Assembly: GCF_004364435.1 (NCBI RefSeq)
Contig: NZ_SOCT01000001.1
Coordinates: 868,001-932,000 of the forward strand
Direction of reading: 5' to 3'
Origin: Pseudomonas sp. LP_7_YM
Lineage (GTDB): Bacteria > Pseudomonadota > Gammaproteobacteria > Pseudomonadales > Pseudomonadaceae
Length of the DNA: 64,000 nt
A program made the position numbers and the translations under genes. Shown here in pieces: positions 37,581 to 48,686 of this stretch. The stretch's first letter is position 1. The number at the start of each line of letters is the position of its first letter. The notes beneath the pieces were generated by a model, which did not search any database, had not been told where the DNA came from, and saw nothing but the letters and a program-made list of their open reading frames with translations.

Positions 37581-40500
37581 TCATGCCGCCACCTCGGTCT
37601 TGCCTGAGCGTCGGAACCTGCGCCCCATTCGGTCGAAATACAGGTAGATGACCGGCGTGGTGAACAAGGTCAGCACCTGGCTGACCAGCAAGCCGCCGAC
37701 CATGACCAGACCCAGCGGTTGACGCAATTCAGCGCCTGAGCCTGTGGCGAACATCAGCGGGATGGCGCCGAACAATGCCGCCAGGGTGGTCATCAGAATG
37801 GGCCGGAAGCGCAGCAGCGCGGCTTCGTAGATCGCCGTTTGCGGATCGACGCCTCGGGTGCGTTCGGCGTCCAGGGCGAAGTCGATCATCATGATCGCGT
37901 TCTTCTTGACGATACCGATCAGCAGAATGATGCCGATGATCGCGATCATGCCCAGGTCGTTGCCGCTCAGAATCAGCGCAAGCAAGGCACCGATGGCTGC
38001 CGATGGCAAGGTCGAGAGGATAGTGATTGGGTGAATGTAGCTCTCGTACAGCACCCCAAGCACGATGTACATGGTGACCACGGCCGCCAGCACCAGCAGC
38101 AGCGTGCTCGACAACGACGCCTGGAACGCTTCGGCCGCGCCTTGGAATTGGGTCTGCACGCCAATCGGCATGCCGATGTCTTTCTGCACCTGCTCGATCA
38201 CTTCGACGGCTTTACCCAGCGCCACACCGGGAGCCAGATTGAACGACATCATCACCGCCGGGAACTGGCCCATGTGCGCAATGGCCAATTGCGCCTGACG
38301 CTGTTCGACCCTGGCCAGACTCGACAATTTGACCTGGCCGCCATCGGTGGTCTTGACGTGAATCTGCTCCAGCGCCTGCGGGCCCAGCTCACTGGCTGCA
38401 GCCGCTTGCAGCACTACGCGGTACTGGCTGGCCTGGGTGTAGATGGTTGAAATCTGTCGCTGGCCGAAGGCGTCATACAGGGCGTCGGTAATGGTGGCGA
38501 CGGTCACGCCAAGACGGCTGGCGGCATCCCGGTCGATGTTCAGATAGACCTGCAAGCCCTTGTCCTGAAGGTCGCTGGCAACGTCGGCAAGCTCGGGGCG
38601 TTCGGCCAGCGCCTCGACCAGCTTGCCGCTCCACAGGCTGAGCAGCTCGGCGTCCGGTGAAGACAGGCTGAACTGATACTGAGTACGGCTGACGCGGTCT
38701 TCGATGGTCAGGTCCTGCACCGGCTGCATGAACAGACGAATACCCGATAGTTGATCCACTGCTGGCTGCAGCCGCTGGATCACCTCGGGGGCCGACAGGT
38801 CGCGCTGACCATGAGGTTTGAGGTTGATTAGCATGCGCCCGCTGTTCAGCGTAGCGTTATCGCCGTCTACACCGATGTAGGACGACAGGCTGGCCACCGC
38901 CGGATCCTGCAGAATGATTTTCGCCAGCGCCTGCTGGCGTTCACTCATGGCGGCAAAGGACACCGACTGCGGCGCCTCGGAAATGCCCTGGATCACGCCG
39001 GTGTCCTGCACCGGAAAAAAGCCCTTGGGCACCACCAGGTACAGCAGCACGGTGACGCCCAGGGTGGCGATGGCGATCATCAGGGTTAACGGCTGATGCC
39101 TGAGCACCCACTGCAATTTGCGCCCATAGGCAGCGATCAGCCAATCGATCCATAGGCCGCTGGCGCAATAGAAACGGCCTTGCTCCTGCGCTTTGGGTTC
39201 ACGCTTGAGCAGCCGCGCGCACATCATTGGCGTCAGGGTCAGCGACACCACCAGCGAGATCAGAATCGCCACGGCCAGGGTAATGGCGAACTCCCGGAAT
39301 AGCCTTCCGACCACATCGGCCATGAACAACAACGGGATCAGCACCGCGATCAGCGAAACAGTCAGCGACACCAGCGTGAAACCGATCTGCCTGGCGCCCT
39401 TGAGCGCCGCTTGCAGCGGTGTTTCGCCCTCCTCCAGGTGCCGGGAAATGTTCTCCAGCATCACGATGGCATCGTCCACCACAAAACCGGTGGCGATGGT
39501 CATCGCCATCAAGGTCAGGTTGTTGACCGAGAAACCGGCCAGATACATCACGCCAAACGTGCCGACCAGCGAGAGCGGCACCGCCACCGACGGGATGATG
39601 GTGGCACTGAAGCGTCGCAGGAACAGGAAGGTGACCAATACCACCAGCACGATAGAAATCAGCAATTCGTGCTGCACGTCGCTGACCGACGCGCGAATGG
39701 TCTGGGTGCGATCGGTGAGCACCATCACGTTCAGGCCGGCAGGCAGGTTGTCGGTGATGCTCGGCAGCAAGGCCTTGATCCGGTCGACCACCTCGATGAC
39801 GTTGGCACCCGGTTGACGCTGGATGTTCAGCAGCACCGCCTGGTTTTCGTTGGCCCAGGCAGCGAGTCGTTCATTTTCCGCGCCATCGACGATTTGCGCG
39901 ACGTCTTTAAGACGCAGCGGGCCGCCGTTCTTGTAGGTGAGAATCAGGTTGGCGTAATCCTCGGGGGATTTGAGCTGATCATTGGCGTCGAGCATGGATA
40001 CCCGGGTCGGCCCGTCAAAGTTGCCCTTGGGTGTGTTGACGTTCGCAGCACTGACCAGGGTGCGTACGTCCGACAGGTTCAGCCCGTTTGCGGCCAGGGC
40101 ATCGGGATTGACCTTGATCCGCACCGCCTGACGCTGTCCGCCCGCGATGCTGACCATGCCGACGCCGCTGATCTGGGCGATTTTCTGCGCCATGCGCGTA
40201 TCCACCAGATCATTGAGCTGGGGCAAGAGCATGGTTTTCGAGGTGATGGCCAGCGTCAGGACCGGAGTGTCCGCCGGGTTAACCTTGTTATAAGTCGGCG
40301 GTGCCGGCAGGTCGTTGGGCAGCAGGTTGGTGGCCCCGTTGATCGCGGCCTGCACTTGCTGCTCGGCGACATCCATATTGATGTCCAGGCTGAAACGCAG
40401 GGTGATGACCGAGGCGCCACCGGAACTGGTCGATGCCATCTGGGTCAGGCCGGGCATCTGACCGAACTGACGCTCCAGAGGTGCGGTCACGGCACTGGTC

Positions 40501-40676
40501 ATCACTTGCGGGCTGGCGCCGGGGTACAGCGTCATGACCCTGATCGTCGGATAGTCCACCTGCGGTAGCGCCGAGACCGGCAGCAAGGTGTAGGCGATCA
40601 GACCCGCCAGAACGATGGCCAGCATGCTGAGCGTGGTCGCGACGGGCCTGAGTATGAACAGGCGTGACAGATTCAT
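37581..40676 (-). CDS. muxB: RND efflux permease MuxB (MdtB-like)
   Basis: A 1031-residue HAE1-type RND transporter. [20 protein letters not shown] begins TM1; [17 protein letters not shown] near residue 400 holds the proton-relay aspartates. It is homologous to the next gene, muxC, with which it should form a mixed trimer. Its ATG overlaps the muxA stop by 4 bp (ATGA). In characterised MdtBC pumps the B subunit mainly moves protons while C binds drug; whether that holds here is unknown. Confidence 0.93.
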   Translation of the reverse strand: MNLSRLFILRPVATTLSMLAIVLAGLIAYTLLPVSALPQVDYPTIRVMTLYPGASPQVMTSAVTAPLERQFGQMPGLTQMASTSSGGASVITLRFSLDINMDVAEQQVQAAINGATNLLPNDLPAPPTYNKVNPADTPVLTLAITSKTMLLPQLNDLVDTRMAQKIAQISGVGMVSIAGGQRQAVRIKVNPDALAANGLNLSDVRTLVSAANVNTPKGNFDGPTRVSMLDANDQLKSPEDYANLILTYKNGGPLRLKDVAQIVDGAENERLAAWANENQAVLLNIQRQPGANVIEVVDRIKALLPSITDNLPAGLNVMVLTDRTQTIRASVSDVQHELLISIVLVVLVTFLFLRRFSATIIPSVAVPLSLVGTFGVMYLAGFSVNNLTLMAMTIATGFVVDDAIVMLENISRHLEEGETPLQAALKGARQIGFTLVSLTVSLIAVLIPLLFMADVVGRLFREFAITLAVAILISLVVSLTLTPMMCARLLKREPKAQEQGRFYCASGLWIDWLIAAYGRKLQWVLRHQPLTLMIAIATLGVTVLLYLVVPKGFFPVQDTGVIQGISEAPQSVSFAAMSERQQALAKIILQDPAVASLSSYIGVDGDNATLNSGRMLINLKPHGQRDLSAPEVIQRLQPAVDQLSGIRLFMQPVQDLTIEDRVSRTQYQFSLSSPDAELLSLWSGKLVEALAERPELADVASDLQDKGLQVYLNIDRDAASRLGVTVATITDALYDAFGQRQISTIYTQASQYRVVLQAAAASELGPQALEQIHVKTTDGGQVKLSSLARVEQRQAQLAIAHMGQFPAVMMSFNLAPGVALGKAVEVIEQVQKDIGMPIGVQTQFQGAAEAFQASLSSTLLLVLAAVVTMYIVLGVLYESYIHPITILSTLPSAAIGALLALILSGNDLGMIAIIGIILLIGIVKKNAIMMIDFALDAERTRGVDPQTAIYEAALLRFRPILMTTLAALFGAIPLMFATGSGAELRQPLGLVMVGGLLVSQVLTLFTTPVIYLYFDRMGRRFRRSGKTEVAA

Positions 40677-41998
40677 GCGTTGCCTTTGTTCACGGTGTCC
40701 ACGGCTGCCGATTCGCCGGACTCCCTGGACGGCTGGCCCTGCAGCTTCTGGCCCGGCGTAACCGGAACATCCTTGCTGTCGTTGACCACTTCCACATTGC
40801 TACCGTCCTTCAGGCGGTCGGTGCCCTCCAGAACCACACGATCACCTGCTGCCAGGCCTTGGATGATAACGGTTGAGTTTTCATCGCTCGGGCCGGTCTT
40901 GAGCTGGCGAATGCGAACCTTTTTGTCACCCTCCAGCATGTAAACAAAAGTGCCGTTGACCCCAAATTGCACGGCGGCCGTGGGCACCAGCACCACGCTC
41001 TTGAGGGTGGTGGCCAGCAATCGCGCGTTGACGAACTGATTGGGGAACAGCGTTTCGTTGTCGTTATCGAAGCGCGCCTTGAATTTCAGGGTGCCGGTGG
41101 TGATATCGATCTGGTTGTCGATGCTCGTCAGCACGCCCGTGGCCTGCAGTTTCACATCGCCACGGTCCCAGGCTTCCACCGGCAGCTTGTCGCCGCTGCG
41201 GTAATGACCGATCACCTCTGCGAGGTCTTTCTCAGGCAGCGTGAAATTGACAGTGATCGGCTGGGTCTGAGTGATGACCGCCAGCGCCGTCGTGTCATTG
41301 GCCGCCACCAGATTGCCCACGTCAAGCTGGCGCAAGCCGATACGGCCGGAGATAGGCGCGCGGATCTGGGAGAACTCGAGGTTGAGCTTTGCATCGCCCA
41401 CCGCCGCCTGATTGGTCTTGATCGTGCCTTGATACTGACCGACCAGCGATTCGGCGGTGTCCAGCGTTTGCTTGGCGATGCTGTCTTCCTTGTACAGGCC
41501 CCGGTAGCGCTGCACGTCCAGCTGCGCATTCTTGAACAGTGCCTGGTTCTGCATCAGAGTGCCCTCTGCCTGTTGCAGCGCGATCTGGTAACTGCGAGGG
41601 TCGATCACTGCCAGCAAGTCGCCTGCCTTGACCTGCTGCCCCTCCTGAAAGTTGATTTTCATCAGCTCGCCCGCGACCCGGCTGCGCACGTTGATGGTGT
41701 TAAGCGCCGTGACGGTCCCCAGCGCCTTGTAATAGATCGGGAAGTCTCCGGTGATCGCGGGCGCAACCCGTACCGGCACTGGCGCCGTGGAGCCGCCAAA
41801 GCCCGGACGCTGGCCAACCATCTTCCCGGCCCCGCCACTGCGGCTGGCACCCTTGTGCGGTTGCTCTGCATTTTGCGCGCCGGCATCGGTTTTTGCCGCC
41901 GAGACTGGCCAGAAATGCCAGCAGACAGCTGCGACAATCAATAGAACCAGTAGGCTGAGCAGCCAGCGACGGGAGTTACGGAAACCAGACGATTGCAT
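40673..41998 (-). CDS. muxA: RND periplasmic adaptor MuxA (MdtA-like)
   Basis: A 441-residue membrane-fusion protein: N-terminal anchor ([18 protein letters not shown]), a Gly/Ser/basic linker, the split biotinyl-lipoyl domain ([20 protein letters not shown] and [18 protein letters not shown]), an alpha-hairpin, and a beta-barrel ending in [20 protein letters not shown]. It links MuxBC to OpmB. ATG 41998 (MQSSGFRN) is chosen over a TTG at 42046. It is the first gene of the muxABC-opmB operon; no regulator gene sits directly upstream. Confidence 0.92.
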   Translation of the reverse strand: MQSSGFRNSRRWLLSLLVLLIVAAVCWHFWPVSAAKTDAGAQNAEQPHKGASRSGGAGKMVGQRPGFGGSTAPVPVRVAPAITGDFPIYYKALGTVTALNTINVRSRVAGELMKINFQEGQQVKAGDLLAVIDPRSYQIALQQAEGTLMQNQALFKNAQLDVQRYRGLYKEDSIAKQTLDTAESLVGQYQGTIKTNQAAVGDAKLNLEFSQIRAPISGRIGLRQLDVGNLVAANDTTALAVITQTQPITVNFTLPEKDLAEVIGHYRSGDKLPVEAWDRGDVKLQATGVLTSIDNQIDITTGTLKFKARFDNDNETLFPNQFVNARLLATTLKSVVLVPTAAVQFGVNGTFVYMLEGDKKVRIRQLKTGPSDENSTVIIQGLAAGDRVVLEGTDRLKDGSNVEVVNDSKDVPVTPGQKLQGQPSRESGESAAVDTVNKGNA

Positions 41999-42123
41999 GA
42001 ATGAATTAACCAATGTGCGGGTGGGCGTCTTCGGGAGGCTGAACAATAAGCATAGTTACACGCCAAGCAAAGGGCGTTGAGCAGCAATTGAACTGCTACT
42101 TAGCTCAGTAAGGTGCTGACCTG

Positions 42124-42157
42124 TATATAAAAACGGCCTGATCGAGTCAGGCCGCAT
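42124..42157 (-). terminator. Intrinsic terminator of tpx
   Basis: CGGCCTGA (42134-42141) pairs with TCAGGCCG (42147-42154). On the reverse strand the stem is followed by TTTTTATATA. Confidence 0.85.
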
Positions 42158-42207
42158 TGTGTTGCCATGTATTGCAGCGCCGGTTTTGGCACTGCCTGGC
42201 GAACAAT

Positions 42208-42708
42208 TTACCTGAGCACTGCCAGCGCAGCCTCGTAGTTGGGCTCCTGGCCGATTTCCGGAACCAGCTCGCTGTGAAGAACCTTGTTGTTCTCATCCAG
42301 TACCACCACGGCACGGGTGGTCAGGCCGACCATGGGGCCGTCAGCGATGGCGACACCGTAGTCCTGCAAAAACTCGGCACCGCGCATGGTGGAAAGGTTT
42401 TTCACGTTTTCCAGGCCTTCGGCACCACAGAAACGTGCCTGGGCAAACGGCAGGTCGGCGGAAATACACAGCACCACCGCGTTGTTCAGTTCGTTGGCCT
42501 GAGTGTTGAACTTGCGCACCGAGGTGGCACAGGTCGGTGTGTCGACGCTTGGAAAGATGTTCAGCACTTTGCGTTTGCCGGCAAAGCTTTCCAGGGTGAC
42601 GTCGGACAGATCACCCCCGACCAGCTTGAAGGCCGGTGCGGTACTGCCGACGTCGGGCAGTTGACCGCTGATTTGTACCGGAGAGCCTCGACGAGTCACT
42701 TGAGCCAT
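42208..42708 (-). CDS. tpx: Thiol peroxidase (atypical 2-Cys peroxiredoxin)
   Basis: A 166-residue thioredoxin-dependent peroxidase that reduces hydrogen and alkyl peroxides. The peroxidatic Cys lies near residue 60 in [15 protein letters not shown], and the resolving Cys near 93 in ARFCGAEG, as in E. coli Tpx. Start ATG 42708 (MAQVTRRG) has AAGGACT upstream; the frame extends 17 codons further but without support. It is a single gene with its own terminator. Confidence 0.95.
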   Translation of the reverse strand: MAQVTRRGSPVQISGQLPDVGSTAPAFKLVGGDLSDVTLESFAGKRKVLNIFPSVDTPTCATSVRKFNTQANELNNAVVLCISADLPFAQARFCGAEGLENVKNLSTMRGAEFLQDYGVAIADGPMVGLTTRAVVVLDENNKVLHSELVPEIGQEPNYEAALAVLR

Positions 42709-42831
42709 GAGCTGAGTCCTTGTTCTGAAGTTAGAGTTTTCAGGAGGGTGATAAGGCAATGCAATAAAGCAGGAAGTTAACCACGAAACCGTTTTGCCAC
42801 CTACCGCTGCCCGCGAATTTGTTGCCAGGCC

Positions 42832-43752
42832 TTAGGCCTTGGAGGCTCTATCCAGCAGGCCCGGTCTTGCGCACAGTTCCACCAGCCAGTCGACGAACAC
42901 CCTGACCCTGCGCGACATCTGTCGGTGAGCCGGGTACAGCGCTGTCAATGGCAACCGCGGTTGTGGGCAATCTCCCAGCACTTCGATCAATTTGCCCTGC
43001 TGCAGAGCCTCCGCTACATGGTAGTAAGGCGTCTGCACCAGGCCATAGCCCGCGCTGCAGGCGGCCAGATAACCGTCTGCGCTGTTGGTCGACAGGGTTT
43101 TGGGCAACGTGAGCTCCTGCGCCTTGCCTTCTATAACGAACTCCAGGCCGTAACGTTTATTCGACGTGCTGGAAAAATATTCGATGACTTTGTGCTGCGG
43201 CAGGTCTTCCAGTGTCAGGGGCGTCCCATGTAGGTCCAGATATTGCCGGCTGGCACAGACGACCTGACGCATTTGTGCCAAAGGTCGTGCCACCAGCGAA
43301 TGGTCCAGGGGTTGCCCGCCGCGGATCACGCAATCGTAGCCGTCACGAATCAAATCCACCGGGCGGTCGCTCATGCCGACTTCCATTTCCAGGCCAGGGT
43401 AGCGTTCGGTGAATTCAGGCAATGCAGGCATGAGGATCAGGCGACCAAAACCGGAAGGCATGTCCACCCGGAGCACCCCTTCAGGCGCCTTCGCCACCGT
43501 GGCGAAGGCCGACTCGGTGTCGTCCAGGTCGTTAAGCAGGCTCACGCAACGCTGGTAATAGGCCTGCCCGTCCAGCGTCGGCGTCACCTGCCGTGTCGTG
43601 CGTAACAGCAATTGCGCGCCGAGGTGCGCCTCCAGCTGTTTGATCAGGATGGTCACCGAAGCGCGAGGCATGTGGAGGCTGTCTGCGGCTTTGCCAAAAC
43701 CGCCGAGCTCGACGATGCGGGTAAAGGCGCGCATGGCATTGAAACGGTCCAT
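42832..43752 (-). CDS. LysR-family transcriptional regulator
   Basis: A 306-residue LysR-type regulator. The helix-turn-helix is FNAMRAFTRIVELGGFGKAAD with RASVTILIKQLEAHLGAQLL; the effector domain contains GVLRVDMPSGFGRLILMPAL. It belongs to the large CrgA-like group frequent in Pseudomonas. It is divergent from the aldo-keto reductase gene (start 43883, 130 bp between), its most likely target. Confidence 0.9.
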   Translation of the reverse strand: MDRFNAMRAFTRIVELGGFGKAADSLHMPRASVTILIKQLEAHLGAQLLLRTTRQVTPTLDGQAYYQRCVSLLNDLDDTESAFATVAKAPEGVLRVDMPSGFGRLILMPALPEFTERYPGLEMEVGMSDRPVDLIRDGYDCVIRGGQPLDHSLVARPLAQMRQVVCASRQYLDLHGTPLTLEDLPQHKVIEYFSSTSNKRYGLEFVIEGKAQELTLPKTLSTNSADGYLAACSAGYGLVQTPYYHVAEALQQGKLIEVLGDCPQPRLPLTALYPAHRQMSRRVRVFVDWLVELCARPGLLDRASKA

Positions 43753-43882
43753 TTCGATTCCGACCCTAGGGATTATTTAGAAATAGCCAACAGTGAAAGC
43801 ACTTTTAGCCGGTTTATCGACAGTCTGTCGAGTGGCAACAATGGGCGGTGTTGAACCTCCTGAACTGAGAAAGGACCCCATC

Positions 43883-44878
43883 ATGCAAACGCGTCAACTC
43901 GGCAAAAACGGACCTCTGGTCTCGGCAGTCGGCCTGGGCTGCATGGGCATGACCGATTTCTATACCACCGGCGGCGACACTCAGGAAGCCATTGCGACGA
44001 TTCATCGCGCGCTGGACCTGGGCGTCACCCTGTTTGACACCGCGGACATGTATGGCCCGCATTCCAACGAAGAGCTGCTCGGAAAAGCGTTGGCCGGCAA
44101 GCGTGAACAGGCTTTCATAGCCAGCAAATTCGGGATTGTACGCACACCCGGCGATGCTGCTGCACGGGGCGTTGATGGCAGCCCGGAGTACATCAGGACC
44201 GCCATTGACGGCACCCTGCAGCGACTAAAGATCGACACGCTGGATCTGTACTACCAGCACCGGATTGACCCGAAGATCAGCATCGAGGAGTCGGTCGGTG
44301 CCATGGCCGAACTGGTCAAGGCTGGCAAGGTGCGTTATCTGGGATTGAGCGAAGCGTCGGCGAGCACGCTGGAACGTGCGCACAAGGTCCATCCGATCGC
44401 TGCGCTGCAAACCGAGTATTCGTTATGGAGTCGCGAGCCGGAGGAAAACGGCGCACTGGAAACCTGTCGTCGGCTGGGTATTGCATTCGTGCCATACAGC
44501 CCCCTTGGCCGTGGTTTTCTGACCGGGACGCTGAAAAGCCCCGATGACTTCGCCGCCGATGATTACCGCCGCAGCAGCCCGCGTTTTCAAGGCGAAAATT
44601 TCACAAAGAACCTGGTGCTGGTTGAAAAGGTGCAGCAACTGGCCGCGGACAAAGGGCTCAGTGCCGGTCAACTGGCACTTGCCTGGGTGCTGGCCCAGGG
44701 TAACGATGTGATTCCGATCCCCGGTACCAAACAGCGCAAGTATCTGGAAGAGAACGTGGCGGCGCTGGATGTGCACCTGAGTGCAAGTGAGCTGCAGGCG
44801 TTGAAAGATCTATTCCCGGTGACTGAAGTGGCAGGTGGGCGCTACACCGACGCGGCGATGAAGTTGGTGAACGGTTAA
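43883..44878 (+). CDS. Aldo/keto reductase
   Basis: A 331-residue NADPH-dependent aldo/keto reductase of the YajO/AKR13-like group. Catalytic Asp and Tyr are in [21 protein letters not shown], the Lys in [10 protein letters not shown], and the His in [10 protein letters not shown]. The C-terminal cofactor loop [19 protein letters not shown] is intact. GAGAAAGGA precedes ATG 43883. Divergent from a LysR gene that probably controls it; the substrate is likely a reactive aldehyde or quinone but is not known. Confidence 0.92.
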   Translation: MQTRQLGKNGPLVSAVGLGCMGMTDFYTTGGDTQEAIATIHRALDLGVTLFDTADMYGPHSNEELLGKALAGKREQAFIASKFGIVRTPGDAAARGVDGSPEYIRTAIDGTLQRLKIDTLDLYYQHRIDPKISIEESVGAMAELVKAGKVRYLGLSEASASTLERAHKVHPIAALQTEYSLWSREPEENGALETCRRLGIAFVPYSPLGRGFLTGTLKSPDDFAADDYRRSSPRFQGENFTKNLVLVEKVQQLAADKGLSAGQLALAWVLAQGNDVIPIPGTKQRKYLEENVAALDVHLSASELQALKDLFPVTEVAGGRYTDAAMKLVNG

Positions 44879-44917
44879 CCCTTGAGTTTTCTGTTGTGAA
44901 GCGTGGAAGTTGCCCCC

Positions 44918-44947
44918 GCTGTAGACCGCCAATGGGCGGTCTACAGC
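44918..44947. terminator. Strong hairpin between convergent genes
   Basis: GCTGTAGACCGCC (44918-44930), loop AATG, GGCGGTCTACAGC (44935-44947): a perfect 13-bp stem between the aldo/keto reductase gene (+) and tamB (-). No T-tract; it may protect both 3' ends. Confidence 0.6.
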
Positions 44948-44993
44948 ACGCGTACAGCCTCCAGCCAGCATTTGAAACGTTTCGCGCTTGCCG

Positions 44994-47900
44994 CTAAAAA
45001 TCCCGCTTATAGAAAATATCCAGCGAACTGGCTACGCCTCCCGCCACCTCCAGATACACCTTCTTGCTCAGCAGATAGCGCAGCGTGAGGGTGTTGGCAG
45101 GTTCGAAGACGCCGACGCCGTAACGCAGGCTCAACTTGTCAGTGATCTTGCCGCTGGCGACCACCGATGTCTTATCGCCGGTGCCCGAAGTATCCAGATC
45201 GAAGTCCTTGATCCCAAGCCCAGAGGCCAGCTTGCCTGCGGTCGACGAACCACCCGCGAGTCCCAGTGCAAGAGCGGCCTGAGCTAGCATATTATTGTCT
45301 TCACCGTTGGTGCTCAGGGGGCGTCCAAGCACCAGATAGGACAGCGCTTGCTCCTGACTCATCGCGGGTTCCGAGAACACCGTGGTCGTCGGCTGCTCAG
45401 CGCTGCCACCCAGGCGGATACCGGCAATCACATCGTCGGTCTGGCGAATTGCTTCGATGTCCAGATAGGGCTGGTCCACAGGACCGGCAAACAACAATCG
45501 CGCCTTGCGAATGGTCAAGCGCTGGCCGTAGGCCCGATAACGACCGTCATTGAGATTCAGTTCACCCCGGGTGTCGAGGTTATCGCCAATGTGGACGTGC
45601 CCAGCCAGATTGGCAGTCAGGCCGAAGCCACTGAAACTGAGTTTCTCCTGGCCGACCTCGACATTGACATCCATTGCGATCGCCATGGGCGGTTTGCCGT
45701 CTGTGGTCTGTTCACCAACGATAACCGTATCGTCGGACACCTTGACCGTGGACGGGGGCAATTGACGAACCGTTATCTCGCCTTTAGGGATCAGCACTTT
45801 GCCGGAAACCGCCAGCCGATCACCTTTCAGGGTTAGTTTCAGGTCGGGCGCCGCTTCAAGCTTGGCGTAAGGCTCTACGGTGATCGGTAAATGCGAGCCC
45901 TGAAGACTTACGTCGACATCCAGCGCCTCGGCCCAGCCGATGTGGCCGCCGATGCTACCCTGCCCGCTTGGGCCGCTGGTCCAGTTGCCGTTGAGTTGGA
46001 CACTTTCGCCAGCGATCAGCGCTTGCACGTTTAGCTTTTCCAGGCTCACCGGCAGCTCAGGCCCGGACACCTCGCCATCGCTCAAGGTCACGTTGCCGTT
46101 GACCTGTGGTGCGAGCAACCCACCGGAAATCCGACCGCTGCCGTTAAGCTTGCCGTTGAGCTTTTCAAGCATTGGCACAAACGGGCGCGCAACCGAGACA
46201 TCCAGGCCCTTCAGGTTGAAATCGCCGTTGACCGGCTTGTTCTTGCCCAGCGGGTCGATGCTCAGCCGCGCCAGCAATTCGCCCAGCTTACCGCCACGGA
46301 AATCCAGGCTGGTATCGACTTTCTTCGGTGTCAGGCTGCTGGTGATCTTCAGCGTCTGATAGGGAAAATCCAGCCACTGGTTCTTTTCCTTCACGCGTAA
46401 CGTACCGCCGCTGGCGTCAACCACGATCTGGCCATTGGGGCCAGCGGCGGGAACGTCCAGTTGCATGTCGGCGTTGAGCGAACCTTTCCAGGCGAAATCC
46501 TTGGGCAGCCACTGCCCCAGGCTTTCCAGAGGGAATTGCTTGAGGTGGTAGCGCAGGCGCGGCTCGGGCATCAGGCGCTGATCCTCGCCGCACAGGCTGG
46601 CGGGCCCGGACATCCAGCAATGGGCGCCGAAATTGACCTTGCCGTCCGCCAGACGCTCCAGTCTCGCGGGCTGTTGCAACTTCCAGTCCTGGCCGCCCGT
46701 TTGAATGTCGCCGCTGGCAAGGCGACCGCGCCAGTTGTCCTTGTCAAGATTGCCATCGAGCGCCAGCGCCAGCTTCAGCAACGGGCCTTGCAGATCCATC
46801 TTGGCCTGCTGGTGCTTGAGATCGCCCTGCCCGTTGACAGTCAATGTGCCCAGCGCAGTATCGCCTGCCTGAATGCCGATGGTCTTCAGGTCGATGGTGG
46901 CACGCTGGGCGTTGTCCAGCCTGGCCGTGAGGTTGAGGCTCTGCAGCGTGTTGGTGTCATAGGCCAGTTGCGAGCCTTGCAGTACCAATTGGCCCTGAGG
47001 CGCTTGCAATGTACCCGCCAGATCGAGTCGGCCTTTGACCTGCCCCTGCAAGCGCGGCCACAGTTGACCGAGACGCGGCAGCGCCAGATCCAGTTGCCCC
47101 GCGAGCTTTTGCTGCAGACTGCCGTTGCCCTGAATCCGGTTGTCACCCAGGCGGATGTCCAGTGCGCTGACGTTCCACTTATCTCCCGCCCCATCGGCCT
47201 TGGCCTGCAACAACGCAGGCTGGCCCCGCAGGCGGCCTTTTAGATCAAGGTCGGCGTTCAGACTCAGTTGCTCGTTCCTGTAAGCGCCTTTGCTGCGCAG
47301 CGGACCGGCCAGTGACCCCGGCAACTCACCGACCCAGAACGACGGATCGATGGCGCTCAGGTCCAGCGCGGTGTCCCAGGAAACCCCCTCGGCAAACCCG
47401 ACATTCAGGTGGCCGCTGGCCTTGCCCTGCCCGGCCACCATTTCCAGCTCAGGCAGAAAGATCTGCTGCAGGTCCCCACTGAACGGGCTTTTCAAACTGA
47501 AGGGACCGGCGGGACCTTTGAAATTCCCGTCGAAATTACCCAGGTACCTGCCATCGGTATAGGACACTTCACCTTTAAAGCTATGGATGCTGACTTGAGG
47601 CTCGTCGATCACCGGATACAGGCGATGCCAGGGGAAGTCGAGCCAATCGATCGTGGCATTAGCGCTCAGGCCCTTCTGCCAGTCCACCTTGCCGCTGACC
47701 TTCAGTCGCTGTTGGGCGGCGGCTGTCAGGTCCAGCGTAGTTATATCAGCGCCCTTTGCGTCGACGCGGCCTTGTAACGCGAGGGTCACGGGGCCCTGCT
47801 CGGCTGGCAGCGAAGCGTTACCGAAAATCGCATAGCCCTGGGCCAGATCGCCCTTGGCGCTGAGCGTCAGTTGGTTAAGTTGCACTGTGGAAGGCAGGTC

Positions 47901-48686
47901 GGCGCTCGGGGTGAAGCTGTCGCTGGTAATCGTCACTTGCGCTGGCAGGTTTGCAACCAGCGGCTGCAACTGCCCGACCAGTTTTGCGTCGATATAGCCG
48001 CTGCTCTGCGCGGTAAGCTCCAGCGTCTTTAGCAAGTCGCCCTGGACATTCAATGTCAGCGAAAGGGGCTTGCCGCCGATTTCCGGCAATTTGATCTGGC
48101 CTTCAGCCGTCAGAGGCCAGTCAGCCACGGGCTTGAGCAAACCGGTCAGGTCCAGGGCAATGTCGTCGCGTTGCGCATGCAGCGAATCAATCTTCAACCC
48201 TGCGGCAGTCCAATGGGCTGCCAGATGCAGGTCCCGCACCTGTTCTATGCCATCCAGGTGCAAGCTGCCCACTTGCACCTGGCCCAACTCCAGTGCCAAG
48301 GGCAGCCTGAGGTCCGGCAAGGTGACCGGTCCGCTGCTTTCTTCCCCGGCTGACGGCGGAAAAATCAAACGAATATCGCCGGTTCGCAGGTTGTCGATGC
48401 ACAAGGTCATGCGCGCCAGACAGGAGATCGACCAGGCGAAAACCGGCGCTTGCACCTCGACCTTGCTTTCGCCCTGCTGCCACACTAGTGAATCGGCCTG
48501 CCACTGGCCGCCGAGACGCCCGACAAAGTTCTGAACCTGCAGGCCAGGGACTTTCCCCAGCGCCCAACGGCTGCCGGACGCCGTGCCCAGTATCAGCGTC
48601 AGCGCCGTGCCGACCAGCACTACCACGGACAGCACGCCGATGGCGATATAAAGAGCGATACGTTTCAACAGTGCCGTACTCGTCAC
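44994..48686 (-). CDS. tamB: Translocation and assembly module protein TamB
   Basis: A 1230-residue AsmA/DUF490-type protein. The N-terminal anchor is KRIALYIAIGVLSVVVLVGTA; a long periplasmic beta-taco region follows, and the conserved DUF490 domain (about residues 880-1230) ends in an aromatic residue (LDIFYKRDF). TamB with TamA spans the envelope and is implicated in outer-membrane protein insertion and phospholipid transport. The GTG start overlaps the tamA stop (GTGA), so translation is coupled. Confidence 0.93.
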   Translation of the reverse strand: MTSTALLKRIALYIAIGVLSVVVLVGTALTLILGTASGSRWALGKVPGLQVQNFVGRLGGQWQADSLVWQQGESKVEVQAPVFAWSISCLARMTLCIDNLRTGDIRLIFPPSAGEESSGPVTLPDLRLPLALELGQVQVGSLHLDGIEQVRDLHLAAHWTAAGLKIDSLHAQRDDIALDLTGLLKPVADWPLTAEGQIKLPEIGGKPLSLTLNVQGDLLKTLELTAQSSGYIDAKLVGQLQPLVANLPAQVTITSDSFTPSADLPSTVQLNQLTLSAKGDLAQGYAIFGNASLPAEQGPVTLALQGRVDAKGADITTLDLTAAAQQRLKVSGKVDWQKGLSANATIDWLDFPWHRLYPVIDEPQVSIHSFKGEVSYTDGRYLGNFDGNFKGPAGPFSLKSPFSGDLQQIFLPELEMVAGQGKASGHLNVGFAEGVSWDTALDLSAIDPSFWVGELPGSLAGPLRSKGAYRNEQLSLNADLDLKGRLRGQPALLQAKADGAGDKWNVSALDIRLGDNRIQGNGSLQQKLAGQLDLALPRLGQLWPRLQGQVKGRLDLAGTLQAPQGQLVLQGSQLAYDTNTLQSLNLTARLDNAQRATIDLKTIGIQAGDTALGTLTVNGQGDLKHQQAKMDLQGPLLKLALALDGNLDKDNWRGRLASGDIQTGGQDWKLQQPARLERLADGKVNFGAHCWMSGPASLCGEDQRLMPEPRLRYHLKQFPLESLGQWLPKDFAWKGSLNADMQLDVPAAGPNGQIVVDASGGTLRVKEKNQWLDFPYQTLKITSSLTPKKVDTSLDFRGGKLGELLARLSIDPLGKNKPVNGDFNLKGLDVSVARPFVPMLEKLNGKLNGSGRISGGLLAPQVNGNVTLSDGEVSGPELPVSLEKLNVQALIAGESVQLNGNWTSGPSGQGSIGGHIGWAEALDVDVSLQGSHLPITVEPYAKLEAAPDLKLTLKGDRLAVSGKVLIPKGEITVRQLPPSTVKVSDDTVIVGEQTTDGKPPMAIAMDVNVEVGQEKLSFSGFGLTANLAGHVHIGDNLDTRGELNLNDGRYRAYGQRLTIRKARLLFAGPVDQPYLDIEAIRQTDDVIAGIRLGGSAEQPTTTVFSEPAMSQEQALSYLVLGRPLSTNGEDNNMLAQAALALGLAGGSSTAGKLASGLGIKDFDLDTSGTGDKTSVVASGKITDKLSLRYGVGVFEPANTLTLRYLLSKKVYLEVAGGVASSLDIFYKRDF